DNA of 64,000 nucleotides from Candidatus Sulfurimonas marisnigri (GCF_015265475.1 NZ_CP054493.1:1426001-1490000), one strand, 5' to 3'. Positions 45,773 through 55,746 are shown, numbered from the stretch's first letter. Numbers and translations are program-made. The notes: generated by a model not told the origin, from the letters alone.

Positions 45773-45775
45773 GTT

Positions 45776-47068
45776 GTGAGTTTAATAAGTTGGGGAATGT
45801 ACCCAAAAATCAAAAATCAAAAATTTTCTCTAAGAGACAGAGCATCTCTATCTGAGTACATGTCAAATACAAATGAGTGTATACCATTTGGAAATGGCAG
45901 AAGCTATGGCGACAGTGCTATAAATGAACATATAGTTTATGTAAAGCCGTATAACAATTTTTTAAACTTTGATGAAAATACCGGTATTCTTACATGTCAA
46001 GCTGGAGTACTTCTTAGTGAAATACTTGACTCTTTCGTCCCTCGTGGCTGGTTTTTAAAAGTAACACCAGGGACTAAACTTATAACAGTTGGCGGAGCTA
46101 TTGCCAGTGATGTTCACGGAAAAAACCATCATATAGAGGGCTGTTTTAGTGAGTGTGTTGAAGAGTTTAGCATCATGCTTGAAGACGGGACTATCAAAGC
46201 GGTAAAAAAAGGTGATGGGCTTTTTCTAGCTACATGTGGCGGTATGGGACTAACTGGTGTAATACTAGAAGCAAAAGTATCTCTAAAAAAAATCAACTCC
46301 AAGTTCATAAACCAGACAACCATAAAAACTAAAAATTTAAAAGAGACATTTGAAGCTTTTGAGAACAATAAACAACTTCCTTATTCTGTAGCCTGGATAG
46401 ACTGCTTAGCTAAAGATGAAAACATTGGTAAATGTCTACTGATGGTTGGAGACTTTGCAGATGATGGCAACTTAGAATATAAAAGCAAAAAGAAGTTAAG
46501 CATACCTTTTAACTTCCCATCATTTGCTCTAAATACTCTAAGCGTAAAAGCTTTTAACTGGCTCTACTACGCAAAAGCACCAGATGGAATCTCAAAACAA
46601 AAAGTTGATATAGATACATTTTTTTATCCTTTAGATGCTATAGGAAACTGGAATAGAATTTACGGAAAGAATGGTTTTACCCAGTATCAGTTTATCCTGC
46701 CAAAAGAGAACAGTTTTGAAGGACTTCAAGAGATTCTTGGCGAGATTTCTGCCTCTGGCAAAGGCTCTTTTTTAGCAGTTTTAAAACTGTATGGAAAAGA
46801 GAACAAAAACTACCTCTCTTTCCCAATAGAAGGCTATTCATTGGCACTTGATTTTAAGATTGAAGATGGTCTTTTTGAGTTATTGGACAAACTTGATGAG
46901 ATTGTAGTTAAGTACAGCGGTAGAATCTACCTGACAAAAGACGTAAGAGTAAGCAAAGAGACTTTTGAACAGGGTTACCCTCAAATAGACAAGTTTAGAG
47001 AGTTTAGAAAAGAGAACAATATGGATAGTAAATTCAATTCATTACAATCAAAAAGGGTAGAAATATGA
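45776..47068 (+). CDS. dprE1: DprE1-like decaprenylphosphoryl-ribose oxidase
   Basis: A 430-residue FAD oxidoreductase of the VAO/PCMH fold. It begins ISWGMYPKIKNQ, with the FAD-binding GNGRSYGDSAIN and TVGGAIASDVHGKNHH blocks found in DprE1. The enzyme oxidises polyprenylphosphoryl-ribose at C2 to a keto intermediate. It starts at GTG. The reductase partner follows with a 4-base overlap. Confidence 0.9.
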   Translation: MSLISWGMYPKIKNQKFSLRDRASLSEYMSNTNECIPFGNGRSYGDSAINEHIVYVKPYNNFLNFDENTGILTCQAGVLLSEILDSFVPRGWFLKVTPGTKLITVGGAIASDVHGKNHHIEGCFSECVEEFSIMLEDGTIKAVKKGDGLFLATCGGMGLTGVILEAKVSLKKINSKFINQTTIKTKNLKETFEAFENNKQLPYSVAWIDCLAKDENIGKCLLMVGDFADDGNLEYKSKKKLSIPFNFPSFALNTLSVKAFNWLYYAKAPDGISKQKVDIDTFFYPLDAIGNWNRIYGKNGFTQYQFILPKENSFEGLQEILGEISASGKGSFLAVLKLYGKENKNYLSFPIEGYSLALDFKIEDGLFELLDKLDEIVVKYSGRIYLTKDVRVSKETFEQGYPQIDKFREFRKENNMDSKFNSLQSKRVEI

Positions 47069-47796
47069 GTTATGTTTTAATAATTGGCGCAAAAAGTGAC
47101 ATTGCAAAAGAGGTTGCTAGGACTTATGCAAAAAATGGCTACAACCTTTACTTAGCAGCAAGAGAGAGCTCTTCACTTGAAGACTTAAAACAAGATATCG
47201 AGGTTCGTTCAGGCGTACATGTAGAACTAAAAGAGTTTGACATAACAGCTTATGAAACTCATGAAAACTTCTACTCAGAACTTGGAGAAAAACCTCTTGG
47301 AGCTATAGTAGTCTCTGGTTATATGGTTGAACAAAAACTTGCTCAAAAAGATTGGAATGAATCTCTGCAAACTATAAATGTTAATTATACAGGAGCAGTC
47401 AGTATTTTAAATATCATCGCTAATGATTTTGAACGTGAACGCAGAGGTTTTATAGTTGGTGTTAGTTCTGTTGCAGGTGACAGAGGTAGAAAAGCCAACT
47501 ACATTTACGGAAGTTCTAAAGCTGCTTTTACAACTTATTTAGGCGGTTTAAGAAACAGACTTTACGAGAGCGGTGTGAATGTACTTACGGTTAAACCAGG
47601 TTTTGTAAACACTAAAATGACTGAGAACCTAGACCTTCCAGAAAAACTAACTGCTGAACCACAAGATGTAGCAAATGATATCTACAATGCTCAGCAAAAA
47701 GGTAGAAATGTACTATATACCAAATCTATATGGGTACTTGTAATGCTGATTATTAAACATATTCCAGAGTTCATGTTTAAGAAAATGAGCATATGA
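47065..47796 (+). CDS. dprE2: DprE2-like short-chain dehydrogenase
   Basis: A 243-residue SDR with a cofactor loop GAKSDIAKEVA and catalytic Ser in VGVSSVAGD and YGSSKAAF (YxxxK). DprE2 reduces the 2-keto intermediate to polyprenylphosphoryl-arabinose. The overlap with DprE1 makes this assignment strong, since the two form one epimerase. Confidence 0.88.
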   Translation: MSYVLIIGAKSDIAKEVARTYAKNGYNLYLAARESSSLEDLKQDIEVRSGVHVELKEFDITAYETHENFYSELGEKPLGAIVVSGYMVEQKLAQKDWNESLQTINVNYTGAVSILNIIANDFERERRGFIVGVSSVAGDRGRKANYIYGSSKAAFTTYLGGLRNRLYESGVNVLTVKPGFVNTKMTENLDLPEKLTAEPQDVANDIYNAQQKGRNVLYTKSIWVLVMLIIKHIPEFMFKKMSI

Positions 47797-49283
47797 GAGA
47801 GTACTATAACAAAGAGCTTAAGACCCTCTATGCAATCTTTTTCTTTAAGATTTTAATCCTATCATTTTTGCCACTTACTGGTGATGAAGCATACTTTATC
47901 AAATGGGGACAAAACCTAAGCATGGGTTATTATGACCATCCTCCTATGGTTGGCTGGATTATATACCTAATGAGTTTTGTTAATGATAGCTATGTATTTT
48001 TTAGACTTTTTGCAGTTGTCACCACCTTTATAGCAGCTTTCGTTATCTATAAAATAGCCCTACTCTATAGAGTTAACAATGCGAAGGCCCTTTTGGTTGC
48101 TCTTATCTTTTTGGCATCACCAATAGACTTGCTACTAGCACTAATGACAAACGATATTACCCTGCTCTTTTTCAGCTCACTTGGAACTCTCTTTTTGCTA
48201 TATTCTTTAGAGAGAAAAGAGTGGTTTAGGTATGCTCTTCTTGCTGGTATATTTTTGGGTTCTTCATTTTTGAGTAAATATTTTGCTGTATTTTTAATGC
48301 TCTCTTTACTTGTTTTTTCACTCTACGTGTACAAATCAAAAGCCATTAAAAATGTGTTGGTAGTTACTTTTGTTATTTTGCTATTTATTGCTGAGAATCT
48401 GTACTTTAACTACAATAGTTGCTGGAACAATATAATATTTAACTTCTTTGCCAGAACACAAGAGAATAGTTATAATATAGGTACAGTAATTGGCTATTTT
48501 GCACTAATTTTGTACGTTCTCTCCCCATGGGGATTATACTTTTTATTTAAAGCAAAATTTGAAAATACAAAACTGTTAAAACTACTAGTTATCATATTAA
48601 CCCTTGGCTTTTTTGTATTCTTCGTAGTCTCATTAAAAAATGAAATAGGACTACACTGGTTCTTGATTTTTGTACCATATATATTTTTGCTGTTTACTTT
48701 TTTAGATGACAAACACCTTAATAAACTATTCAAATATAATGCTGTTTTTACATTTATACATGTAGCAGTATTTACAACTGTTTTACTAATTCCAACTTCA
48801 ATGCTAGAAAATCATAAAAAATACTCAGATATACTTATGTATACACAGCCTGAAGAGATTTGTATAGAGATTGACAAACTAAGTGATGGGCAAATTTTCA
48901 CATACAGCTACTCAACTGCATCAGTTCTCTCCTACTCCTGTGAAAAAGATGTTACGGTACTATTTAGCGGATCAAAATATGGACGTTTTGATGATAAACT
49001 ACTGGATGTAAGAACTTTGTCAAACAAAGATATAACTCTTTTTAAGAAAAAACCAATTGATGAAAATCAGCTAAAACAAGTTTGTAAATCTTACACTATC
49101 GAGAAAAAAGAGATTAAAAATGCAAACTTTTATATGGCTACATGCAGAGAGTTTAACTATGAAGAGTACAAGGCAAACTACTTAGATTTTCAAAATGAAA
49201 GATTTTATAATATTCCGGATTGGCTCCCTATTGGAGAGTGCTACTTTAAAGATAGATATTTTAAAAATGATGAGAGTATGTAA
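47793..49283 (+). CDS. GT39-like membrane glycosyltransferase
   Basis: A 496-residue protein with about ten hydrophobic segments. The early loop LPLTGDEAYFIKWGQNL carries the acidic pair expected in GT-C enzymes (ArnT/PMT type), and YYDHPPMVGW matches the PMT_2 family. The C-terminal 120 residues are soluble and periplasmic. It probably uses the polyprenyl-linked pentose made by the neighbouring genes. The acceptor is unknown. Confidence 0.82.
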   Translation: MREYYNKELKTLYAIFFFKILILSFLPLTGDEAYFIKWGQNLSMGYYDHPPMVGWIIYLMSFVNDSYVFFRLFAVVTTFIAAFVIYKIALLYRVNNAKALLVALIFLASPIDLLLALMTNDITLLFFSSLGTLFLLYSLERKEWFRYALLAGIFLGSSFLSKYFAVFLMLSLLVFSLYVYKSKAIKNVLVVTFVILLFIAENLYFNYNSCWNNIIFNFFARTQENSYNIGTVIGYFALILYVLSPWGLYFLFKAKFENTKLLKLLVIILTLGFFVFFVVSLKNEIGLHWFLIFVPYIFLLFTFLDDKHLNKLFKYNAVFTFIHVAVFTTVLLIPTSMLENHKKYSDILMYTQPEEICIEIDKLSDGQIFTYSYSTASVLSYSCEKDVTVLFSGSKYGRFDDKLLDVRTLSNKDITLFKKKPIDENQLKQVCKSYTIEKKEIKNANFYMATCREFNYEEYKANYLDFQNERFYNIPDWLPIGECYFKDRYFKNDESM

Positions 49284-49862
49284 ATGACACTGGCACTATT
49301 TGATTTTGACGGAACGCTAACTTCAAAAGACTCACTTGGAGAGTTTTTAAAATATAGTGTATCACGAGAGAAGTACATCATTAACATGCTCAAATTTACA
49401 CCATACTTTATTCTTTGGCAACTAAAACTTATGAGAAATGACATAGCAAAACAGAAGCTTTTTAAACTGTTTTACGATGAAATAGATGAAGAAGTTTTCA
49501 AAGAGCTAGCCACAAAATTCTCACTTAAAAAAATAGATACTATTATTAGAAAAGAGAGACTAGAAATACTTAAAAACCATCAGGCTAATGGAGACAGAGT
49601 TGTAATTGTATCAGCTTCAGTCCAGTGCTGGATACAACCTTGGTGCGATAAAAACAACATCGAACTTCTCTCAACACAGCTTGAGTTTAAAAACAAAAAA
49701 TTCACAGGCAGGTTTTTAACTAAAAACTGCCATGGAATAGAGAAAGAAAACCGTATTAGAGAACTTCTACATGTAGAAGATTATGAGACTGTCTATGCTT
49801 ATGGTGACAGTTCTGGAGACACGCAGATGCTCGCTCTTGCTGACAAGGCTATTTTGTACTAA
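49284..49862 (+). CDS. HAD-IB phosphatase
   Basis: A 192-residue phosphatase with motif I FDFDGTLTSKDS, motif II Ser in VIVSAS and motif III GDSSGDTQML. It is of the SerB-like HAD-IB type. Directly after the GT39 gene, it is a good candidate for the phosphatase that removes the 5-phosphate from polyprenylphosphoryl-phosphoribose, the one missing step of the pathway (inference). A role as a phosphoserine phosphatase cannot be excluded. Confidence 0.85.
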   Translation: MTLALFDFDGTLTSKDSLGEFLKYSVSREKYIINMLKFTPYFILWQLKLMRNDIAKQKLFKLFYDEIDEEVFKELATKFSLKKIDTIIRKERLEILKNHQANGDRVVIVSASVQCWIQPWCDKNNIELLSTQLEFKNKKFTGRFLTKNCHGIEKENRIRELLHVEDYETVYAYGDSSGDTQMLALADKAILY

Positions 49863-49958
49863 TATCTTTTAGGTTATCATTAAATATGGAAGCTAATCAA
49901 ATTCTTAACCTTTTTTTAGTATAATCAATCAACTTAAAAAAGGTAGAGAAAAACTTAA

Positions 49959-51017
49959 ATGATAAACTATCAAAGCATAAAACCTTGGCTATTTAAACTT
50001 CAACCTGAGAATGCCCACCACATAGCAGAGACAGTGCTTAGGCTCCCTAATCTTTGCCAAATTCCTTTTAACTCCTTTTTGGAATCACATTTCATTACCA
50101 ATGATGTTTTGTCTCAAGAACTTTTTGGACGTACTTTTTTAAACCCTGTCGGACTCGGTGCGGGATTTGATAAAAATGCAACTATGATTCGTGGTATGCA
50201 GATATTAGGTTTTGGTTTCACAGAAATTGGAACTCTTACTCCAAAGCCGCAAGAGGGAAATCCTAAGCCCAGAATGTGGAGACACATAGAAGAAGAAACT
50301 ATCCAAAATGCTATGGGTTTCAACAACGAAGGTCTGCTAAAAGCTCAAAAAAGACTAAAAGAGCGTTTTCCTTTTACAACTCCAATAGGTGTTAACATTG
50401 GTAAAAATAAACTCACATCTGAGAGCGAAGCTATAAATGACTATACAACTCTTATTAAAGCACTTCATGAGCTAGGAGATTATTTAGTAATCAATATCTC
50501 TTCACCCAACACCCCAGGTCTTCGTGACTTGCAAAATGAAGAGTTTATTACAAAACTTTTCTCTGAGGCAAAAGCTATTACAGATAAGCCAATTTTGCTA
50601 AAAATTGCACCCGATATGTCAGTTGAAGATGCAGTTGCACTTACAAAAATGGCAGTAGAAAAAGGTGCTGATGGCATAATTGCTACCAACACTACAATCG
50701 ACTACTCGCTTGTAAAATCTCCTTATGATAAAGGTGGGCTTAGTGGAGCAGTTTTAAAGAAAAAAAGTTTTGAAATATTTGAAGCTATTGCAAAAGAGCT
50801 TTATGGAAAAACGGTACTTATCTCCGTCGGTGGGATTGACTCCGCAAAAGAAGCATATAAACGTATAAAAGCCGGAGCTTCTCTTGTTCAAATACTAAGC
50901 GGTCTTGTGTTTCACGGTCCGGACATGATAAAAAATATAAACATTGAGCTTACTGAGCTAATAAAAGCTGATGGATATTCTAATATCACTGAAGCAATAG
51001 GTGCAGATAGAAAATGA
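49959..51017 (+). CDS. pyrD: Dihydroorotate dehydrogenase, quinone type
   Basis: A class 2 DHODH of pyrimidine synthesis. The 352-residue protein starts with the membrane-associating N-terminal helix (YQSIKPWLFKLQPENAHH) and has NPVGLGAGFDKN, NISSPNTPGLR and the FMN-binding GGIDSAKEAYKRIKAGA. It overlaps the next gene by four bases. Confidence 0.96.
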   Translation: MINYQSIKPWLFKLQPENAHHIAETVLRLPNLCQIPFNSFLESHFITNDVLSQELFGRTFLNPVGLGAGFDKNATMIRGMQILGFGFTEIGTLTPKPQEGNPKPRMWRHIEEETIQNAMGFNNEGLLKAQKRLKERFPFTTPIGVNIGKNKLTSESEAINDYTTLIKALHELGDYLVINISSPNTPGLRDLQNEEFITKLFSEAKAITDKPILLKIAPDMSVEDAVALTKMAVEKGADGIIATNTTIDYSLVKSPYDKGGLSGAVLKKKSFEIFEAIAKELYGKTVLISVGGIDSAKEAYKRIKAGASLVQILSGLVFHGPDMIKNINIELTELIKADGYSNITEAIGADRK

Positions 51018-52312
51018 AACTTTTCTTAGCACTCACACTAATTTTAGGAACTATTATGGCATCATCACTACCTAAGTACGAAACGAAAACTCTAAAAAAC
51101 GGGTTGCAAATTGTTGTTATTCCATTAGAAAATTCAACTAATGTTATAAGCACTGATATCTTCTACAAAGTTGGAAGCAGAAATGAAGTTATGGGTAAGA
51201 CTGGTATTGCTCATATGCTAGAGCATATGAACTTTAAATCTACAAAAAACCTTCCAGCTGGTCAATTTGACAAAGAGGTAAAAGGTGTAGGTGGTGTAAA
51301 TAATGCATCAACTAGTTTTGACTACACTCACTACTATATAAAATCAAGTACAGACAATTTAGGCAAATCTTTAGAGCTTTATGCAGAACTAATGCAAAAC
51401 CTTAACCTAAAAGATAGTGAGTTCCAACCTGAGCGTGATGTTGTAGCAGAAGAGAGACGATGGAGAACAGAGAATTCTCCTCTTGGGTATTTATATTTTG
51501 CAATGTTTAATAACGCCTACACTTACCACCCATACCACTGGACACCAATTGGTTTTATGAATGACATACAAACTTGGACGATTAATGATATAAAAGATTT
51601 TCATAAAACTTACTACCAACCAAACAATGCAATTTTAATGGTAACTGGTGATGTAGATGCAAAAGAAGTATTCAAACGTGCAAAGAAAGAGTTTGGAGAC
51701 ATCAAGAATAAAGCAAAAATTCCTGAATTCAAATTTGTAGAGCCCGAACAAGACGGTCCAAAAAGAATCACTATACATAGAGACAGCGAAGTGGAGATGT
51801 TAGCTATAACTTTTCATATCCCTGACTTTAAAAGTGAAGACCAAGTTACTCTGAGTGTTATTTCAGAGATTCTATTTTCAGGTAAAAGCTCAAGACTATA
51901 TAAAGAGTTAATAGATAAAAAACGCCTTGTAAACAGTATATATGCCTACAATATGGAAAATATTGATCCAGGTCTTTTTATATTTTTAACATCTTGCAAC
52001 CCTGGAGTAAAAGCTGAAGATGTAGAAAAAGAGCTTATAGAGCAGATTGAGCTTATTAAAAATGAAAAAGTACAAAAAAAAGAGATAGAGAAAGTTAAAA
52101 TTAATTCAAAAGCTGATTTTATCTACTCACTTGAAAGTTCAACTTCTGTGGCAAACCTTTTTGGAAGCTACTTAGTTCGTGGAGACTTAACACCACTGCT
52201 AACATATGAAGAAAATATAGAAAAAATAACTGTTAAAAATGTTCAAAATATTGCAAAAAAATATTTTAATTTTGACAAATCCACAACACTGATTTTGAAA
52301 AAAGGTAAGTAA
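51014..52312 (+). CDS. Periplasmic M16-family zinc peptidase
   Basis: A 432-residue exported peptidase with a signal peptide (MKLFLALTLILGTIMAS) and the inverted zinc motif HMLEH (H67, E70, H71), with a further glutamate in AEERRW. The C-terminal half is the second M16 domain without a motif, as usual. ATGA overlap with pyrD. The substrate is unknown. Confidence 0.92.
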   Translation: MKLFLALTLILGTIMASSLPKYETKTLKNGLQIVVIPLENSTNVISTDIFYKVGSRNEVMGKTGIAHMLEHMNFKSTKNLPAGQFDKEVKGVGGVNNASTSFDYTHYYIKSSTDNLGKSLELYAELMQNLNLKDSEFQPERDVVAEERRWRTENSPLGYLYFAMFNNAYTYHPYHWTPIGFMNDIQTWTINDIKDFHKTYYQPNNAILMVTGDVDAKEVFKRAKKEFGDIKNKAKIPEFKFVEPEQDGPKRITIHRDSEVEMLAITFHIPDFKSEDQVTLSVISEILFSGKSSRLYKELIDKKRLVNSIYAYNMENIDPGLFIFLTSCNPGVKAEDVEKELIEQIELIKNEKVQKKEIEKVKINSKADFIYSLESSTSVANLFGSYLVRGDLTPLLTYEENIEKITVKNVQNIAKKYFNFDKSTTLILKKGK

Positions 52313-52603
52313 TTGTTCTGTGTAACTTTTTCAGAATTTAATCAAGCCGTAGAAATATTAGGACTTATTGGTGTTGAAACAAAAGATGATATAAAAAAAA
52401 GATATTTAAAACTATCTCGTGAATATCATCCAGACATGAATAATGGTTCTACTGAAAAGTTTCAAGAAATAAATGAAGCATATAAGATTTTGAGCAAGTA
52501 TGTGGATAGTTTTAAATTTAGATTTACAAAAGAAGAATTTGGAAACCAGCACCCTTTTTCTGTAGGTGATACAGAGTGGCTTCACAAACCAAAAAATACT
52601 TAA
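52313..52603 (+). CDS. Small J-domain protein
   Basis: A 96-residue protein whose residues 11-62 form a DnaJ domain with KKRYLKLSREYHPDMNNG (HPD present) and FQEINEAYKILS. It has no zinc or substrate domain, so it is a minimal co-chaperone of a DnaK. It begins at TTG right after the M16 stop, with AAAGG upstream. The start is uncertain because no ATG is available. Confidence 0.82.
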   Translation: MFCVTFSEFNQAVEILGLIGVETKDDIKKRYLKLSREYHPDMNNGSTEKFQEINEAYKILSKYVDSFKFRFTKEEFGNQHPFSVGDTEWLHKPKNT

Positions 52604-52783
52604 CCATACTATTTACTTACCTAACTTAGAAACAATAGCATCTTCAAAATCATAATAAAACTATTTTAGTTATTTAAGGTTATAAATTATATAATACCTT
52701 CTAACGATTTGTTAGACGTACTCATGGACTAGGCTGGAATGGGATGCGTCAAATTTAACAGCCCTATTTATAAGGAGTTTATT

Positions 52784-53149
52784 ATGTTTAAGAAACCACT
52801 AATACTATCTATATTGGCAGCTGCGCTATGTTTATCTCCAGGCTTCTCTCTGTCTGCTGAAGATCAGCTTCAAACCCGCGATCAACTTCAGACGCGTGAT
52901 CAAACACAAATGTATGGTAGTCAGTTGATGACCGAGCAAGAGAGAGCTGAAATGCGCAACAAAATGCGTAATGCAAAAAATGCCCAGGAGAGAGAACAGA
53001 TTCGTAATGAAAACCATGAACGAATGAAAGTTCGGGCAAAGAAACGTGGTGTAACAATTCCAGATGAGCCAGCTTCAATGGGAAATGGAATGGGGCCTGG
53101 TAATGGAATGGGACAAGGCGGCGGAATGGGCGGCGGTCGAAACCGCTAA
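52784..53149 (+). CDS. Small exported Gln/Arg/Met-rich protein
   Basis: A 121-residue protein with a signal peptide ending near FSLSA. A short tandem QLQTRDQ repeat, a charged helical middle (EQERAEMRNKMRNAKNAQE) and a Gly-Met-Asn-rich tail follow. AAGGAG precedes the ATG. No family recognised. Composition suggests a periplasmic stress or metal-binding protein (speculative). Confidence 0.7.
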   Translation: MFKKPLILSILAAALCLSPGFSLSAEDQLQTRDQLQTRDQTQMYGSQLMTEQERAEMRNKMRNAKNAQEREQIRNENHERMKVRAKKRGVTIPDEPASMGNGMGPGNGMGQGGGMGGGRNR

Positions 53150-53213
53150 TAACCTAAATAATAAAATTATTTAATTTAAGCGAGGCGCACGGAAACTTGT
53201 GTGTCCGCGAAAT

Positions 53214-53951
53214 CTAATTTAAAATCTTTCTTTGTAGGACGTATAGATTATTACTCTTGCTACAAGACTCCCTGAACCTCTCTTTTAATTCTATATCATA
53301 AGTAATAATATAAATATCTGCATTAACTGCTTTTAAATCTTCAAAATTTTTAAGCAAGATTCCATCTGCTACATTTTTACCATGGTCACACTTTGTAAAA
53401 TTAAAAGAGTTTAGAGTTTTACCAAAATCGTATAAATCCGCCTCCCACTCAGCCTTAAACAGATACAAAGAGTCTGGATTACATGATATGTATATATTTT
53501 TATCTTCTATTTCAAAAGGCTCAACAATATGAGAAAACATAGGGGAAATATTTGAAAAATTTTCTATGTCCCAAAAAAGATAAGCTTTCCTTGTTTTTAC
53601 AGGAACTTTTTTATTAAAAAGTATCAAGCTATTGGAAATATTTAAATTTACATAAGCATTGTCATTTATAAATTCTATTTGATTTTTAAGTTTTACTGCG
53701 GTTTCGGCACTAAATCTTAAAAGGGATGATAGCTCTATAAACATATCAAGTTCTAAAAGTTCGTCAGAGCACCCTCCTCTTTGATAGCTGTTAAAACTCT
53801 TTAGTTTATTGGGTGAATACATAGTTTTCAGAGTTATCTCTTCATTAGAAGAAAAAGCACGTACTATTGATACAAAATGCTTATATGCACTTCTTGTTTT
53901 AGGAAGTTCAATATTTCCATAAAATTTTTTATTTATAATAATTTTTTTCAT
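53214..53951 (-). CDS. NYN/PIN-like protein (hypothetical)
   Basis: 245 residues. The second half has a pattern like NYN-domain nucleases: AYLFWDIENF (first Asp and Asn), FTKCDHGKNVADGILLKN (Lys and Asp) and IYIITYDIELKERF (last Asp). The first 120 residues are not recognised. The start is uncertain: the ATG of MKKIIINKKF is chosen because it avoids the divergent dapA promoter, but no clear ribosome site is seen. A role in RNA cleavage is inference. Confidence 0.65.
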   Translation of the reverse strand: MKKIIINKKFYGNIELPKTRSAYKHFVSIVRAFSSNEEITLKTMYSPNKLKSFNSYQRGGCSDELLELDMFIELSSLLRFSAETAVKLKNQIEFINDNAYVNLNISNSLILFNKKVPVKTRKAYLFWDIENFSNISPMFSHIVEPFEIEDKNIYISCNPDSLYLFKAEWEADLYDFGKTLNSFNFTKCDHGKNVADGILLKNFEDLKAVNADIYIITYDIELKERFRESCSKSNNLYVLQRKILN

Positions 53952-54041
53952 ATTAATAATTATATCAAATAAGATGTTGAACTTACTGATATTAAATCTA
54001 TTTCGATATAATTGCACATTAATTTAAGTAAGGCTAAATAG

Positions 54042-54935
54042 ATGAATATCGTAACTGGTTCAACCACTGCACTGATTACTCCATTTAAAAATGGAAAATT
54101 AGATGAGCAGGCTTATGCAGACCTGATAAAAAGACAAATAAACAATGGTATAAATGCTGTTTGTCCAGTTGGAACAACTGGTGAAAGTGCAACTTTATCA
54201 TCTGATGAAGACAGAAGATGTATGGAAATAGCTGTAGAGGTTTGTAAAGGAACTAATACTAAGGTTCTTGCTGGTGCCGGTAGTAACTCAACATCAGAAG
54301 CAATACTAGCTGCAAAAAATGCACAAGAGTGTGGTGTTGATGCTATATTTTCAGTAGCTCCATACTATGTAAAACCTTCTCAAGAGGGACTTTACCAACA
54401 CTATAAAGCAATAGCTGATTCTGTACCTGAGCTTCCTTTTATGCTTTATAATGTCCCAGGTCGTACTGTTGTTGATATATCTGCTGATACCGTTATTAGA
54501 CTATTTGATGAAGTAACAAATATCTATGGTATCAAAGAGGCTACAGGAAGTTTAGAACGCACAGTAGAACTTCTTTCTCGTCGTCCTGAGCTTAAAGTAT
54601 TTTCTGGTGATGATGCTATTGATTATCCTATTTTAGCAAATGGTGGAGCTGGAATCACATCTGTTACTTCAAACTTAATGCCTGATTTAAAAAGTGAATT
54701 AGTAAAACTTGCACTTGCTGGTGACTTTGCTGGAGCAAAAGCTATAAATGACAAACTATATCCTCTAAATTCAGTTATGTTTTGCGAAGCTAATCCGATG
54801 CCGATAAAAGCGGCTATGTATATTGCTGGTCTTATTGAAACTTTAGAATACCGTCTTCCTCTTACAGCTCCAAGCCTAGAAAGTATGAAGAAAATCGAAG
54901 AAGTTATGAAAAACTATGAAATCAAAGGACTATAA
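54042..54935 (+). CDS. dapA: 4-hydroxy-tetrahydrodipicolinate synthase
   Basis: First step of the diaminopimelate and lysine branch. The 297-residue barrel has PVGTTGESATLS, YNVPGRTVVD (catalytic Tyr) and YGIKEATGS (Schiff-base Lys). It is followed with no gap by a FabL-like reductase gene, the same pairing as Cj0806/Cj0807 in Campylobacter jejuni. Confidence 0.97.
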   Translation: MNIVTGSTTALITPFKNGKLDEQAYADLIKRQINNGINAVCPVGTTGESATLSSDEDRRCMEIAVEVCKGTNTKVLAGAGSNSTSEAILAAKNAQECGVDAIFSVAPYYVKPSQEGLYQHYKAIADSVPELPFMLYNVPGRTVVDISADTVIRLFDEVTNIYGIKEATGSLERTVELLSRRPELKVFSGDDAIDYPILANGGAGITSVTSNLMPDLKSELVKLALAGDFAGAKAINDKLYPLNSVMFCEANPMPIKAAMYIAGLIETLEYRLPLTAPSLESMKKIEEVMKNYEIKGL

Positions 54936-54936
54936 A

Positions 54937-55719
54937 TTGACCCAAAACAGCATAGAAGGAAAAACACTATTTATAAGTGGTGGAACTCGTGGAATTGGTA
55001 AAGCTATAGTTTACGCTTTTGCTTCAAAAGGCTGCAATGTAGCATTTACATATGCTTCAAGTGCAGATACAGCGAACGAAATCATAGCAGATATAGAAAC
55101 AAACTATAGTGTTAAGTGCAGAGCTTACAAATTAGACATTTTAGAACCTTTAACATATCAAGATGTATATAAACTTTTTGATGAAGATTTTGATAGACTT
55201 GACTTCTTTATATCAAATGCAATTATCTCTGGTCGTGCTGTAGTTGGTGGATTTGCTCCATTTATGAGACTTAAACCAAAAGGTTTAACAAATATATATA
55301 CTGCAACAGTATCTGCATTCGTTGTTGGAGCACAAGAAGCCGCAAAAAGAATGGATAAGATTGGTGGTGGTTCTATTATCTCTATGAGCTCAACTGGTAA
55401 CCTTGTATACACTCCAAACTATTCAGGTCATGGAACAAATAAGGCAGCTATTGAGACTATGGTTAAATATGCTGCTGCTGAGCTTGGTGAGAAAAATATC
55501 CGTGTAAATGCTGTAAGTGGCGGTCCTATTGACACAGATGCATTAAAAGCATTCCCTAACTACGAAGAGGTGAAAGGTGAAGTTGTTAAACGCTCTCCGC
55601 TTAGCCGTATGGGTGAAGCTACAGACTTAACTGGAGCATGTCTATTCTTATGCGGTAGTGAATCTTCATGGTTAACTGGTCAGACTATAGTAATTGACGG
55701 TGGAACTTCTTTTCAATAA
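54937..55719 (+). CDS. FabL-like enoyl-ACP reductase (SDR)
   Basis: A 260-residue SDR with cofactor loop GGTRGIGKA. The catalytic pair is spaced YSGHGTNK (Tyr-x6-Lys), the spacing of enoyl-ACP reductases rather than the YxxxK of ordinary SDRs. The C-terminal part, RVNAVSGGPIDTDALKAFPN, is close to Bacillus FabL. The TTG start after the dapA stop has AAAGGA eight bases upstream; an ATG seven codons earlier lies inside dapA and lacks a ribosome site. It may be a second enoyl reductase or a related oxidoreductase. Confidence 0.82.
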   Translation: MTQNSIEGKTLFISGGTRGIGKAIVYAFASKGCNVAFTYASSADTANEIIADIETNYSVKCRAYKLDILEPLTYQDVYKLFDEDFDRLDFFISNAIISGRAVVGGFAPFMRLKPKGLTNIYTATVSAFVVGAQEAAKRMDKIGGGSIISMSSTGNLVYTPNYSGHGTNKAAIETMVKYAAAELGEKNIRVNAVSGGPIDTDALKAFPNYEEVKGEVVKRSPLSRMGEATDLTGACLFLCGSESSWLTGQTIVIDGGTSFQ

Positions 55720-55746
55720 ATAGCTAAACTTTAAAAAGGGTTACAA

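Noticed and set aside
53163-53206. GC-rich hairpin after the exported Gln/Arg/Met-rich gene, considered as an attC or small RNA
   Set aside because: A seven-pair stem with two G-U pairs exists (GGCGCAC/GTGTGTC), but there is no attC core, and no T-run for a clear terminator.
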